Positions 1 to 8,964 of a stretch of DNA of 64,000 nt are shown piece by piece. Each line of letters starts with the position of its first letter. Position 1 is the first letter of the stretch. Origin of the DNA: an uncultured Erythrobacter sp. (lineage in GTDB: Bacteria; Pseudomonadota; Alphaproteobacteria; Sphingomonadales; Sphingomonadaceae); the NCBI GenBank assembly GCA_947488755.1, contig CANLAD010000001.1:1068247-1132246 (forward strand), read 5' to 3'. The notes under the pieces are model-generated. The model was given only the letters and a program-made list of their open reading frames with translations, was not told where the DNA came from and made no database searches. A program made the translations under genes and the position numbers.

Positions 1-1260
1 CTCGCGCTCGAAAACGCGCCTGACTTCCGCGAAATCCCGAACGTCGCACAGTGAAATGGCGAGAGGCACTTCGGGGAAAGCCTCTCTCACCTGTCGTTCA
101 ATCGTGTAGAGATTGAACTCGCTGTTATCGAGCAGGACAAGTTTGGCTGGCGCGAACCCGGCAAGCTGCCGTGCCAGCTCACCTCCGATTGTGCCGCCCG
201 CCCCTGTCACGAGGATCGTCTCCCCAGCCACCTGCTGCGAAATGGCCGCTTCGCGCAGCTCGAACTCCTGCCTTCCAAGAAGTTCCGCAGGGGAAAGCTT
301 ATTCAGCGTCGATTGGCTCGTTCGTCCGAGCAGGTGACCCCAGTCGTCGCCAACGCGAACAATCTTGATCCCGAGATCCTGGGTCCGACGGGTTATCGAG
401 ATTACGTCGCGGCGGCTCAAATTGATCGTGTCATCGCACATGATAATCATGTCCGGTCGGCGACCGCGCTCTTCCAATGCGATGACAGCGGACAGAAGGT
501 TCTCTGGAAATCCGAGGACGGGAACTCCGCGGATTTGAGAGATCGGCCCATCTGCTTCAGGCAGGAGACTGCCGACAACCGCAATGGGAGAATCCCTGTC
601 TGCATGGCTGATCCTAATAATGGATTCGACCCAGCCCGCTCGACCGACAAGGATGGCCTTCTCGCGGTTGGCGATGACAGATGTTGAGGGAACACGGGCA
701 AACGAGAAAACCGGCAGACGAACGATTGCACGTCGCGCAAGCCGCATGACCTGCATGACCAGCAGGGACAGACAGAAATGGAGGACCGCGAGAATAAGAA
801 ATTGCGCAGTATCTGCTGGCTTGAACAAGACCCAGATAGCGGTCCACAAAAGCCCGGTTGCGAATGCAATATTAAGGCCCAGAACGAAGCAATCAGTGAG
901 CGAAGTGAAGCGCCAATTCCGCCGGTACAGACCACCCGCAAACAGAATGAGGACCGCGGTCGCGCTGCTCAGAAGCGCGAAGAGCGGGAGGGTGATCAGG
1001 TCTGTCTGCTCCTCGATCTGGTTTTGAAGAAGAGGCAGCAGCAAGAAAAGCGATCCGACAATGGCGATGAAATCGAGCACCATCACGCCGGTCAGGCGAA
1101 TGAACTTTTTCCACCGATATGCCGACGCAATGCCGAAGCGCAGAGCCAGAAAGCGCGACAGCCGGGTTACGCGCCCAGCTCCATCAACGGCGTAGTGTTC
1201 GGCCTCCTCACCGACAGGTTCGTCGGCAACATCGGCATTGCCTGTCATCGCTTGCGCCAT
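1..1260 (-). CDS. CapD/FlaA1-type nucleoside-diphosphate sugar dehydratase/epimerase, 3' part outside window
   Basis: Membrane-bound nucleotide-sugar 4,6-dehydratase/epimerase of the CapD/WbpM family, which makes activated deoxy or amino sugars for surface polysaccharide. The reading frame is open from the ATG at 1260 to the window edge (420 codons), so the C-terminal catalytic half is missing here. Visible are an N-terminal region with four hydrophobic helices (roughly residues 50-175), a CoA-binding-like domain, and then a nucleotide-binding Rossmann loop GAGGTIGG at residues 353-360. A purine-rich ribosome site (ggagagggg) precedes the ATG. It diverges from a glycosyltransferase, which fits an exopolysaccharide or capsule locus. 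The sugar made cannot be told. Confidence 0.9.
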   Translation of the reverse strand, partial: MAQAMTGNADVADEPVGEEAEHYAVDGAGRVTRLSRFLALRFGIASAYRWKKFIRLTGVMVLDFIAIVGSLFLLLPLLQNQIEEQTDLITLPLFALLSSATAVLILFAGGLYRRNWRFTSLTDCFVLGLNIAFATGLLWTAIWVLFKPADTAQFLILAVLHFCLSLLVMQVMRLARRAIVRLPVFSFARVPSTSVIANREKAILVGRAGWVESIIRISHADRDSPIAVVGSLLPEADGPISQIRGVPVLGFPENLLSAVIALEERGRRPDMIIMCDDTINLSRRDVISITRRTQDLGIKIVRVGDDWGHLLGRTSQSTLNKLSPAELLGRQEFELREAAISQQVAGETILVTGAGGTIGGELARQLAGFAPAKLVLLDNSEFNLYTIERQVREAFPEVPLAISLCDVRDFAEVRRVFERE

Positions 1261-1599
1261 TTGTCGCCCCTCTCCCCTTCGCCAAACAGAGCTTCGAAAG
1301 CTCGGCAAAGGATTGACTACCGGCGCTCAGACACAACCGCACTTGCGCATCGTAACATCAACCATAAGGGTCTGCGGGCGGATAGATCGCCCCACCAAGA
1401 GCCAGCGATTGCACCAAAAGGGTAGCGTTCGCGTTCTCGAAAGGGGAGCGCGCTGCTCTACCAAAACCTATCCAACCGCCCATCATCGAAGCGGCTGATC
1501 TTTCGCGTATTCGACCAATTACAGTTTTCATTCTACGCATTTAGCGGGCAAAGCCCGGGCGTGACTGCAGTAGTTTGGCGTGATTGAGGGGAAACTGCC
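1261..1599. other. Divergent intergenic region between polysaccharide genes
   Basis: About 340 bases with no convincing gene; the short frames here have no ribosome site and unlikely composition. It must hold the promoters of both the leftward dehydratase and the rightward glycosyltransferase. I could not pick a clear -35/-10 pair. Confidence 0.6.
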
Positions 1600-2805
1600 T
1601 TGAAGGTTCTGGTACTTTCGAGCCTGGCATTCTCTCTGGTGAATTTCCGGGGTAAATTGCTCGAGGAAATGCGAAAGGCAGGACACGAGGTGGTGGCGGT
1701 CGCTCCTGACGATGACCCCGGGGTCCGCGCCAGGCTTGAAAAGATCGGAGCAGAATACCGCACCGTCGCGATGGCGCGAACGGGCACAAACGTGTTTTCC
1801 GACCTCGGCACCATCTGGCGATATGTGAAGCTACTTCGGGAAGAGCGTCCGGATGTCGTGGTCGCCTACACGCAAAAGCCGATCATCTACGGGGGGATCG
1901 CGTGCCGGATTGCGGGCGTGAAGCGCTTCTATGCCTTGATGTCCGGCCTTGGTTATCTGTTCAGCGAGGCGGCGTCGGATCGGCGGATGTTGAAACGCGT
2001 GTTCTGCCAATTGTATCGCTCCGGCCTGAAAGGGGCCAAGCGGATTTTTGTGTTCAACTCCGATGATCGCTCGGACATGATCGCGGCGAAAATTGTCGAT
2101 CGGTCCTCGCCGGTATTTGAGGTGCCGGGCTCAGGCGTCGATCTGGATCGCTTTGTGCGTGCTCCGCTACCGCACGGGCCGCTACATTTCCTCATGATCG
2201 GACGCCTCATGCGAGATAAGGGCGTGTGGGAATATGCTGCGGCGGCTGCGATGATCGCATCCCGGCATCCAGATGTCCGCTTTAGCCTGATCGGACGCCC
2301 CGAGCCGGAAAACCCTACCGGACTTGGCGATGCGGACCTTGCGCGATTGAGGAAAGACTTCCCGGTCGAGGTGATTGATGAGACTGATGACGTCCCATCC
2401 TTCTTGGCCAAGTGCCACGTTTTCGTTCTTCCAACTTACTACAGAGAGGGGCTTCCGCGAACCATCCTCGAAGCGCTCGCTGTCGGCCGCGCGGTAATCA
2501 GCACCGATACTCCCGGTTGCCGCGACGCTGTGACAGATGGAGGCAACGGCTTCCTCGTTCCACCTCGCGACGCGAAAGGCCTTGCCGAAGCGATGGAGAA
2601 ACTGGTCTGTGACCGAGAGCGCGTGAAGCGGATGGGCGACCGATCGCGCGAGCTTGCTGAGACCGTATATGATGTAAGAAAGGTCAATGCGCTTTTGATG
2701 AAAGAGATGGATTTGATTGGCCACAGCCCGGAACAGGTCGATACGTTGGACAAGCCTTCGACTGGTGGGATGAAGTCGCCTGCCGCAATCGAGGGGGCGG
2801 CCTAA
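1600..2805 (+). CDS. Glycosyltransferase family 4 (PglA/CapM-like)
   Basis: GT-B fold glycosyltransferase that probably adds a hexosamine-type sugar to a lipid-linked surface glycan on the cytoplasmic face of the membrane. The N-terminus has the family 4 opening (LSSLAFSLVNFRG) and a KPIIYGG segment typical of PglA/CapM-like enzymes. The C-terminal donor-binding motif EGLPRTILEAL, with its EX7E-type glutamates, lies near residue 285. At 401 aa it has the usual length. The start is a TTG at 1600, placed by the gagggg ribosome site just upstream. The formyltransferase follows 4 bases later, so they form one operon. Confidence 0.88.
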   Translation: MKVLVLSSLAFSLVNFRGKLLEEMRKAGHEVVAVAPDDDPGVRARLEKIGAEYRTVAMARTGTNVFSDLGTIWRYVKLLREERPDVVVAYTQKPIIYGGIACRIAGVKRFYALMSGLGYLFSEAASDRRMLKRVFCQLYRSGLKGAKRIFVFNSDDRSDMIAAKIVDRSSPVFEVPGSGVDLDRFVRAPLPHGPLHFLMIGRLMRDKGVWEYAAAAAMIASRHPDVRFSLIGRPEPENPTGLGDADLARLRKDFPVEVIDETDDVPSFLAKCHVFVLPTYYREGLPRTILEALAVGRAVISTDTPGCRDAVTDGGNGFLVPPRDAKGLAEAMEKLVCDRERVKRMGDRSRELAETVYDVRKVNALLMKEMDLIGHSPEQVDTLDKPSTGGMKSPAAIEGAA

Positions 2806-2809
2806 GCCG

Positions 2810-3709
2810 ATGAAAATCGCACTTGTGGGAGCGGTGGAAGGGTCGTTGTGGGCTCTGCGTGCGATGATTGCCGAAGGTTTTCCGCCGGCTGTGGTCGCGA
2901 CCTTGTCCGACGATTTGTCTGGGCGGCATTCCGATTTCGTAGATCTCGAACCGCTGGCTCGGGACCACGATGTCCCCGTGGTTCGGGTCCGAAATGTAAA
3001 CGAGCCTGAAACGATCGAGGCTATTTCTGCCGCGTCTCCCGACTACATCTTCATTATCGGATGGTCTCAAATCTGCGGCCCGGAATTCATGCAGATCGCG
3101 CCGGGGCAGGTGATCGGCTATCACCCGGCAGCCTTGCCGCGCATGAGGGGCCGCGCAGTCTTGCCATGGACCATCCTGAACGACGAGAAGATCACGGGAG
3201 GCACGTTGTTCTGGATGGACGACGGGGTGGATACGGGCGACATACTCGAGCAGCGCTTCTTCCATGTGGCGCCACGCGAAACTGCGCGAACCCTTTACGA
3301 CAAACATATGCTGGCACTCGATTCGATGGTGCGCGCCAGTTTGAAACCGCTAGCATCAGGCACTGCGTCTCGCACGAAGCAGGACCAGGCGTGCGCAACC
3401 TATGCGGCCAGACGCCGCCCGGAGGACGGGCAGATCGATTGGACTGCACCAGCGCAGGAGATTGACCGTCTCATTCGGGCCGTCGGAAAACCATACCCAG
3501 GGGCGTTCACCACTCATGCCGGAAAACAACTCGTGGTCTGGGAAGCGGAGCACTCTCATCAACACAGCTATCACGGCATCGCCGGACAGGTTGTCGACGT
3601 GAACGAGGCAACATTCGATGTTATCACGGGTGACGGGTTGCTCCGCGTTTACGGATGGGAAGGGGAGGAAATTTCCTCGATCCGCAACCATGTGGTGCTC
3701 GGGCGATGA
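2810..3709 (+). CDS. Formyltransferase-family protein, probable sugar N-formyltransferase
   Basis: A 299-residue relative of methionyl-tRNA formyltransferase. Its place among polysaccharide genes suggests that it formylates an amino sugar nucleotide with N10-formyl-tetrahydrofolate. The formyl-transfer domain has GYHPAALPRMRG (His at residue 105) and the downstream DDGVDTGDIL motif carrying the catalytic aspartate. The asparagine usual two residues before the histidine (NxH) is glycine here. A C-terminal FMT-like domain contains the GKPYPGAF segment. It overlaps the next gene by four bases (ATGA), so translation is coupled. It is unlikely to be the housekeeping Fmt. Confidence 0.78.
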   Translation: MKIALVGAVEGSLWALRAMIAEGFPPAVVATLSDDLSGRHSDFVDLEPLARDHDVPVVRVRNVNEPETIEAISAASPDYIFIIGWSQICGPEFMQIAPGQVIGYHPAALPRMRGRAVLPWTILNDEKITGGTLFWMDDGVDTGDILEQRFFHVAPRETARTLYDKHMLALDSMVRASLKPLASGTASRTKQDQACATYAARRRPEDGQIDWTAPAQEIDRLIRAVGKPYPGAFTTHAGKQLVVWEAEHSHQHSYHGIAGQVVDVNEATFDVITGDGLLRVYGWEGEEISSIRNHVVLGR

Positions 3710-4395
3710 TGCAGAATGGCTTGGCTCACCTCGGGAAAACCCTCATTGTGGCCCCTCATCCCGATGACGAGGTTCTGGGTTGCGGCGGAACGATGGCGCG
3801 TCTCGCCGACGACGGACAAGAGGTTCATGTCGCGATCGTGACCCGCGGATACGAGCCCGCATTCTCGGAAGAGATGGTTCAAAAGGTTCGAACCGAGCTG
3901 GCCGAGGCTCACGAGATCCTGGGCGTTGCGAGATGTCATTTTCTCGACCTGCCAGCGGCCGCTCTCGACACGCTGCCCGGTGCGGAGATCAATGCCGCCA
4001 TTGGCCGATTGGTAAGCGAGATTTCGCCCGATACCCTGTTCTTGCCATTTCTCGGCGATATCCATCGGGATCATCAGCTCGTCTTCAATGCGGGCCTTGT
4101 CGCCGCACGACCTCGAAGCGCAGGCGTTCCGCGCCGAATTTATGCTTATGAGACGCTTTCGGAAACGAATTGGGCGGCACCTGGGGTTAACGAGACTTTC
4201 GCGCCGAATGTCTTTTTTGATGTCAGCGATACCATCGAGCGAAAGCTGAAAGCGTTTTCTCGCTTCGAAAGTCAGGTGAAAAGCTTCCCGGATGAACGGT
4301 CGCTCAAGACGATAGAAGCTCTCGCGACCGTAAGAGGATCAACGGTTTATCGATCCTCGGCCGAGGCTTTCGTACTCGTGAGAGAGATCAGCTGA
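3706..4395 (+). CDS. PIG-L family N-acetylglucosaminyl deacetylase
   Basis: Zinc-dependent deacetylase of the PIG-L/LmbE family, 229 aa, expected to remove acetyl groups from an N-acetyl amino sugar. The metal motif APHPDDEVLGCGG is near the N-terminus and the second histidine motif HRDHQ is in the middle. I chose the ATG at 3706 because it overlaps the stop of the formyltransferase (ATGA) and starts just before the motif; an upstream in-frame ATG lies inside that gene. Deacetylation followed by formylation of the freed amine would be a sensible pair of steps, but the order and substrate are inferred. Confidence 0.88.
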   Translation: MMQNGLAHLGKTLIVAPHPDDEVLGCGGTMARLADDGQEVHVAIVTRGYEPAFSEEMVQKVRTELAEAHEILGVARCHFLDLPAAALDTLPGAEINAAIGRLVSEISPDTLFLPFLGDIHRDHQLVFNAGLVAARPRSAGVPRRIYAYETLSETNWAAPGVNETFAPNVFFDVSDTIERKLKAFSRFESQVKSFPDERSLKTIEALATVRGSTVYRSSAEAFVLVREIS

Positions 4396-4520
4396 CGTCC
4401 ATCTCGTGGTTAAAAACCGCCAATGGCAAAGTGTCCAGTTTTTAGACTCGACGATCAGCGGCGTTGCGGTTACTCTTTAGCAATCATAACAGAACGTTCG
4501 CATGTCCGTTAGGCAACAAA

Positions 4521-4542
4521 GGTAACACGCAAGATGGTTACC
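4521..4542. promoter_or_regulatory. Inverted repeat upstream of the response regulator gene
   Basis: Arms GGTAAC (4521-4526) and GTTACC (4537-4542) are perfect complements with a 10-base spacer, about 60 bases before the start of the LuxR-type gene. It could be a regulator-binding site, possibly autoregulatory. Confidence 0.3.
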
Positions 4543-4599
4543 AACTAACGGCATAATTCTTTTGGGTCGTCGGCGAACCGCTCAAAGGGGGAATGTATC

Positions 4600-5337
4600 A
4601 TGGATAATCGATCGCCTGTCTCTGTTGCTTTGGTCAGCGATAATGCGCTCGCCAGAGAAGGATTGAGACGTATTCTCGATGGTGAAGAACTCACCGTCGT
4701 CGAATCTCACGAATCAAGTCGTAGTCTGGCCAACCTGCGGGAACGCCGGAGCAGCCCTGACATCGTCATCCTCGATATCGGCGATGACCAGAACAGTTGC
4801 GCGGAAGTGGAAGCGTGTCAGCGCGCCCTTTCCGATGCGAAGGTTGTCATTCTGAGTAACGATTTCAATTTCGACCTCATGTTCGAGGCATTCAAGGCCG
4901 GCGTGGACGCCTACATCGTCAAACGCATCGACTGCGAAGCTTTGATCGGGTCGCTGAAACTCGTGCATCTTGGCGAAAAGGTGATGCCCAGCGAACTCGC
5001 GTCCGGCTTCCCAGCGCGCTGGTCGGGACGGGTTCTGCCTTCCATGCCGGAGCGCGAAGCGGTTTCCCTGTTGTCGGAACGCGAGATCGAAACCCTGCGA
5101 TATTTGATCCTCGGATCCCCCAACAAGGTTATTGCGGGTCATCTCGACATCAGCGAAGCGACCGTGAAGGTTCACGTTAAAGCGATCCTGCGCAAGCTAG
5201 GTGCCCAAAACCGCACACAGGCGGCGATTTGGGCAGTCAATAACGGGATTGAGTTGAACCAGGCAGAATTGCTTGCCGCTAATGAGGCGGATGGAGGGAG
5301 CTCGCACGTCAGGACAAGCATCGCGACAGTGGGATAA
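4600..5337 (+). CDS. LuxR/NarL-family response regulator
   Basis: Two-domain transcription regulator of 245 aa. The receiver domain (about 1-125) has the likely phosphoacceptor Asp59 in VILDIGDD and a lysine in YIVKRI. The C-terminal helix-turn-helix (about 160-222) has the LSEREIETL opening and a recognition helix around ISEATVKVHVKAILRKLG. No sensor kinase is next to it. Its place after surface-sugar genes suggests control of polysaccharide production, as seen with similar regulators in sphingomonads, but targets are not shown. A gggg-type ribosome site precedes the ATG. Confidence 0.9.
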   Translation: MDNRSPVSVALVSDNALAREGLRRILDGEELTVVESHESSRSLANLRERRSSPDIVILDIGDDQNSCAEVEACQRALSDAKVVILSNDFNFDLMFEAFKAGVDAYIVKRIDCEALIGSLKLVHLGEKVMPSELASGFPARWSGRVLPSMPEREAVSLLSEREIETLRYLILGSPNKVIAGHLDISEATVKVHVKAILRKLGAQNRTQAAIWAVNNGIELNQAELLAANEADGGSSHVRTSIATVG

Positions 5338-6946
5338 GGTCAATCCGGTACGTTGCTGGCGTGGCCGATCGCAAGGCTGGTGCAGGTAATTGAATTGCTC
5401 GTCTCATCCAGCGGATGGGCTGGACGTCGCACTTCGTGAACTTGGACGAGAACCGACGCCGGTCGGAATGCGATGGTGATCGATTCTGGGCGTGAGGGCA
5501 ATCAGAGCCCGGCGGTTTACCGGCGTGTTGGGTCAATTGCTTTTGCGCACCAGTGCGTAGACCATCCCGCAATCCGACCTCCGGAAGCCGAGCAATTGAT
5601 CCCCGCTGATGCCTTTTGTCTTTTCGAGCTGATCCGCCCACATGGCGACGTCGTCACGCGAGGGATCCACTCCTACGGCCACCTCCTCGATACCGGTCTC
5701 GTTTCCCGAAGTCGGCGGATCGTTTAGTTGACGAAGCGGGGTAACGCTCAAAGTAGCTTTTGGTCTTGGCTTCACAAATCTGGTCCGTGGGAACTAGCAT
5801 TGACCGAGACAATGCAGGTCTTTTCAATACCTTGAATGAGCGGTTTAGCAATCAGCCTTTGTCCTAAGCAAAATCCACTATCGCTCTCAAGTCGCAGGCT
5901 CTCTCGGTAAGACCATTCGATCGAAGGCCGTTCTGCATCAAATTTGCTGGCCAAAGGCTTAGGACGGAGAATGGCGGCACCTGTCGAGCCTCGTTGGTCC
6001 CACACGATCTGAGCATAATCCGGCTGGCGATGCGCTGGCATTGAACGATCCGACCTCTGCCCCCGGAGTATGGCCTTGCATTGGGTTCATAATCCCTGAT
6101 GTCCAAGCACGTAAAGCATGCTCATCGTTAATCATGCACGCCCCGGCAGGATCGTTGGATGTGGCACCGATCTTATGGATTTTCAGCCAGCGTGAGCACG
6201 TCGGTTCTGGCGAAACCTGTGCAACAGCACCTCCCTTCGTCGGGAATTGATAACGGTGCCTAGATAAAGAAGGCGGGGCCAATCGCCATCGGCGACCCAT
6301 GAGCCGCACTCGGGAAAGCCCAATAGCATTAGGCATCTGGGCATCTAAGAGCGTAGGCCAAACCATACGCATCCAAGATTGGTAGCGGAGGAGGGACACG
6401 CATTCGTCCGATAGCGAGTTGTTATTAGGCACTTTTTCCCTCTTTATTCGGTGCGATACCCCCAACCATACCCCCATCTGCGACGAACCGTTTTTTAATC
6501 TCGCCCAGCCGCTGGAGAGCAGCAGAATAGCTTATGAGAAATGTAATTCCGCTTCTATGTCTGCTTCGCGCCCCAATTTCGGTCATTCGCGACGGCGCAG
6601 CGTTTGCCGGAAAGCCGCCATTCGTTCAGGCCCCGGTCGAGTGCTCAAGATATCGACTTTGCCGCCGTCCCCGCTGCTTCATCAGTCAGCCGCGCTAGCT
6701 GGATCCAGTTTCAATCACATCATGCTGCAAGCAGTCAGGACAGAGAAGCGAATTTCTTAGCCCAGCTTTCCGTCGTGCTAGATCGGTAGCAGCGGGGCTG
6801 GCTCGTTTCCCTCGCAGAAGAGCCTTAGAAGTTTCTACAAAATTTGAAGATCTTTCTTGAGATGCGGTTCTGGCATCGAAGCGCGGTTCGTGACCGGCCC
6901 GGTCTCGTGATTGATGACTCTGTCGATCCGAGCTAGTCACCTTGCG
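5338..6946. other. Gene-poor stretch, probable remnant flank of an island
   Basis: About 1.6 kb where no frame on either strand looks like a complete gene. A minus-strand frame at 5533-5775 has a protein-like C-terminal part (MWADQLEKTKGISGDQLL) but no recognisable family and no ribosome site, so it may be a decayed gene end. The right part holds two ATACCCCC boxes (6455-6474). The stretch ends where the TIR-rich island begins. Confidence 0.5.
6455..6474 (-). repeat. Two direct GGGGGTAT boxes, candidate integrase arm sites
   Basis: ATACCCCC occurs at 6455-6462 and 6467-6474, giving two GGGGGTAT boxes in the same orientation on the minus strand, 12 bases apart. Similar G5-TAT boxes are, from memory, seen beside attachment sites of P4-type tyrosine integrases. 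No integrase gene or flanking core repeat was identified. Confidence 0.3.
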
Positions 6947-8119
6947 ATGACAGTTCCCACACGACCGCTGCTCGCACTCTACTTGGCTTGGCACCCTTCG
7001 TTTACTGCCGGAGATGCGATGGCGAAGACGCTGATGTCGCACTTCAGAAGGGAATTGTTCGACAGCGTTGCCGGAGGTACGGGGCTCAGCGTTCTCTTCC
7101 GCTCTGAGGCTGCACCGGGCGAGCCGTCCCCACTGCCCATCGATCCCGAAAGCGCGGAGACGACTGCGGTGATCGTTCTCGGTGACGAGCACATGGTCGA
7201 CGATCCGGAATGGCGTCGCTATGTCGCGGGCCTGTCCAAAGGCGCCGAATCGCGGGGTCTGCGTATGCGGGTGCTACCCGTCGCCTTCGAGCGTCCGGCG
7301 ACGGCGCTGACGAGTGAGCAGGCCATCCGCTTCGACAAGTTCACGGGTTCGAGTGAAGCCAGAACATCTAGACTCATTTCCGAGCTCACGCTCGAGCTGT
7401 GTCGGATGCTTCGCCACTACCTGGTACGGATGGAGCACGGCGACGACAGCGAGGAGGCGCTCGACGCCTACCTCGAAAAGGTGACGATCTTCATCAGCCA
7501 CTCCAAGCACGCCGGTAATGGTGAAGCGATCGCCAAGGCGCTCCGGGGCCACCTCCACGATGGAAAGGGTCTTTCGTCGTTCTTCGATGTCAATGACATC
7601 CCCGCCGGCGTTCCCTTCGACAGGGTGCTTCTAAACAGGGTGCGACAGAGCGCGGTCGTCGCCATTCATACGGACAGCTTCTCATCGCGGGAGTGGTGCC
7701 GTCGCGAGATCATAGAGGCGAAGCGCCACAACGTGCCGCTCATCGTGGCGAACTGCATCGGGGACCGTGACGAGCGGGGATTTCCGTATCTCGGCAATGT
7801 CCCGATCGTCCGCATGGATCCGGTAGGCATGGACCGCCTTGACGATGTCATCGGGCGGATCCTCGACGAGGTCTTGCGGGATTTCCTGTGGAAGTGCCGG
7901 ATCGAAGTGACTGGAGTGAGCGACCCCGGGGTCACGTTCATCCCGCGGCCGCCCGAACTCATTTCCCTAGCCGGGCTTCCGAAGTCCGGGATGGCAGGGG
8001 ACCCGATGATGGTGTATCCCGACCCTCCGCTCAGTCGAGAGGAGCAGAGGCTCTTCGAAGCGGTTGCACCGCAGGTGGAGCTAAGGAGCTTCACCGAGTG
8101 GCTGGCGGAGAGGGCGTGA
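6947..8119 (+). CDS. TIR-domain protein with an extra N-terminal TIR-like domain (TIR-1)
   Basis: Predicted NAD-cleaving or signal-making immune enzyme, about 390 aa. A first domain (about 1-120) resembles a degenerate TIR fold (LALYLAWHPSF, later AVIVLGDEH). The second, about 178-300, is a clear TIR with TIFISHSK and the catalytic-type glutamate in WCRRE (Glu254). The tail has a YPDPPLSREE motif. I chose the ATG at 6947; a TTG at 6911 and an ATG at 6914 are alternatives, none with a strong ribosome site. The stop overlaps the start of the SLOG-like gene (TGATG), so the two are translationally coupled. Confidence 0.85.
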   Translation: MTVPTRPLLALYLAWHPSFTAGDAMAKTLMSHFRRELFDSVAGGTGLSVLFRSEAAPGEPSPLPIDPESAETTAVIVLGDEHMVDDPEWRRYVAGLSKGAESRGLRMRVLPVAFERPATALTSEQAIRFDKFTGSSEARTSRLISELTLELCRMLRHYLVRMEHGDDSEEALDAYLEKVTIFISHSKHAGNGEAIAKALRGHLHDGKGLSSFFDVNDIPAGVPFDRVLLNRVRQSAVVAIHTDSFSSREWCRREIIEAKRHNVPLIVANCIGDRDERGFPYLGNVPIVRMDPVGMDRLDDVIGRILDEVLRDFLWKCRIEVTGVSDPGVTFIPRPPELISLAGLPKSGMAGDPMMVYPDPPLSREEQRLFEAVAPQVELRSFTEWLAERA

Positions 8120-8946
8120 TGGCATATAGTGAAGCTATCTCAGACCAAGCGGTCGCGATCTCCGTTTCCGAGAGCCCTGACCTCGGTGCGCTCGGCATGG
8201 GAGAGGCCCACCTGCTGGATGCCACCGCGGAGATGGCGCGCCATCTCCTCGCCCTGGGCGCACGCGTTGCCTACGGTGGCGATCTGCGGGCGGGCGGGTT
8301 TACGGAAATCCTGTTCGAGCTCGTCGCGCGGCATCGCCGCGATGCTGACGAGGGCGACCAGCGTGCGGCTGTCCTGAGCTACCTCGCATGGCCCGTGCAC
8401 ATCTCGAAACCATTCCACGATCTCGAGCGGTATTCTCAGGAATTGCAGGGCATGGCCGAATTGCTCTTCCTCGCTCAGGACGGGACCCCGCTGGCGACGG
8501 ATCAGCGCCGCGACCTCCAGACCCGTGAGGCAGAGCCCGGCGAGTGGATCGAAGGATTGACGATGATGCGGCGCCGTATGGGTCGCGACACTTCCGCCCG
8601 CATCATCGCAGGCGGGAAAGTGGATGGATTTCTCGGTGCGATGCCGGGGATTGCCGAAGAGGCGCAGGTGGCCCTGGAGGAACGCCGACCGCTCTACATT
8701 CTGGGCGGCTTTGGAGGCTGCGCGGCGGATATCGCCTCGACCTTGGGCCTCGCTGAGGTCCCCGGTGTCACGGCGCGCGACTGGGGCCAGCGCGACATCT
8801 TCGCGAATGTTTCGACGGCTGACATGTCGAACGGATTGAACCCGGAGGAGAACCGCACGCTTGCGGTCACTCCTCACATCGACGAAGCGGTTGCTCTCGT
8901 CCTTCGCGGACTTATGCGTCTGCGCCGTGGCCCGGCAGCTCTATGA
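8119..8946 (+). CDS. SLOG-like nucleotide-sensing protein paired with TIR-1
   Basis: A 275-aa protein that resembles the SLOG (Smf/DprA-LOG) Rossmann superfamily, whose members bind nucleotide-derived ligands; in Thoeris the SLOG part of ThsA senses the TIR product. Visible are AYGGDLRAGGFTE near residue 52, a DGFLGAMPGIAEEA segment near 167 and a glycine-rich GGFGGCAAD at about 197. It has no obvious effector domain of its own, so it may be the sensor for TIR-1 or act with the neighbouring MazG pair. SLOG membership rests on motif resemblance, not a search. Confidence 0.65.
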   Translation: MAYSEAISDQAVAISVSESPDLGALGMGEAHLLDATAEMARHLLALGARVAYGGDLRAGGFTEILFELVARHRRDADEGDQRAAVLSYLAWPVHISKPFHDLERYSQELQGMAELLFLAQDGTPLATDQRRDLQTREAEPGEWIEGLTMMRRRMGRDTSARIIAGGKVDGFLGAMPGIAEEAQVALEERRPLYILGGFGGCAADIASTLGLAEVPGVTARDWGQRDIFANVSTADMSNGLNPEENRTLAVTPHIDEAVALVLRGLMRLRRGPAAL

Positions 8947-8964
8947 GCGGGTTTCTGCGCTCAT
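8943..8964. terminator. Hairpin between convergent SLOG-like and MazG genes
   Basis: Seven-base arms ATGAGCG (8943-8949) and CGCTCAT (8958-8964) with an eight-base loop overlap both stop codons. There is no T-run, so it may be a weak bidirectional terminator or an RNA-stabilising hairpin. Confidence 0.4.

Noticed and set aside
447..941. Minus-strand 164-codon frame inside the first gene
   Set aside because: It is a different frame within the CapD-type gene, which is open through the whole segment.
5533..5775. Minus-strand 80-codon frame with protein-like end
   Set aside because: No ribosome site, no known family and no extension in neighbouring frames; kept only as a note on the gene-poor stretch.
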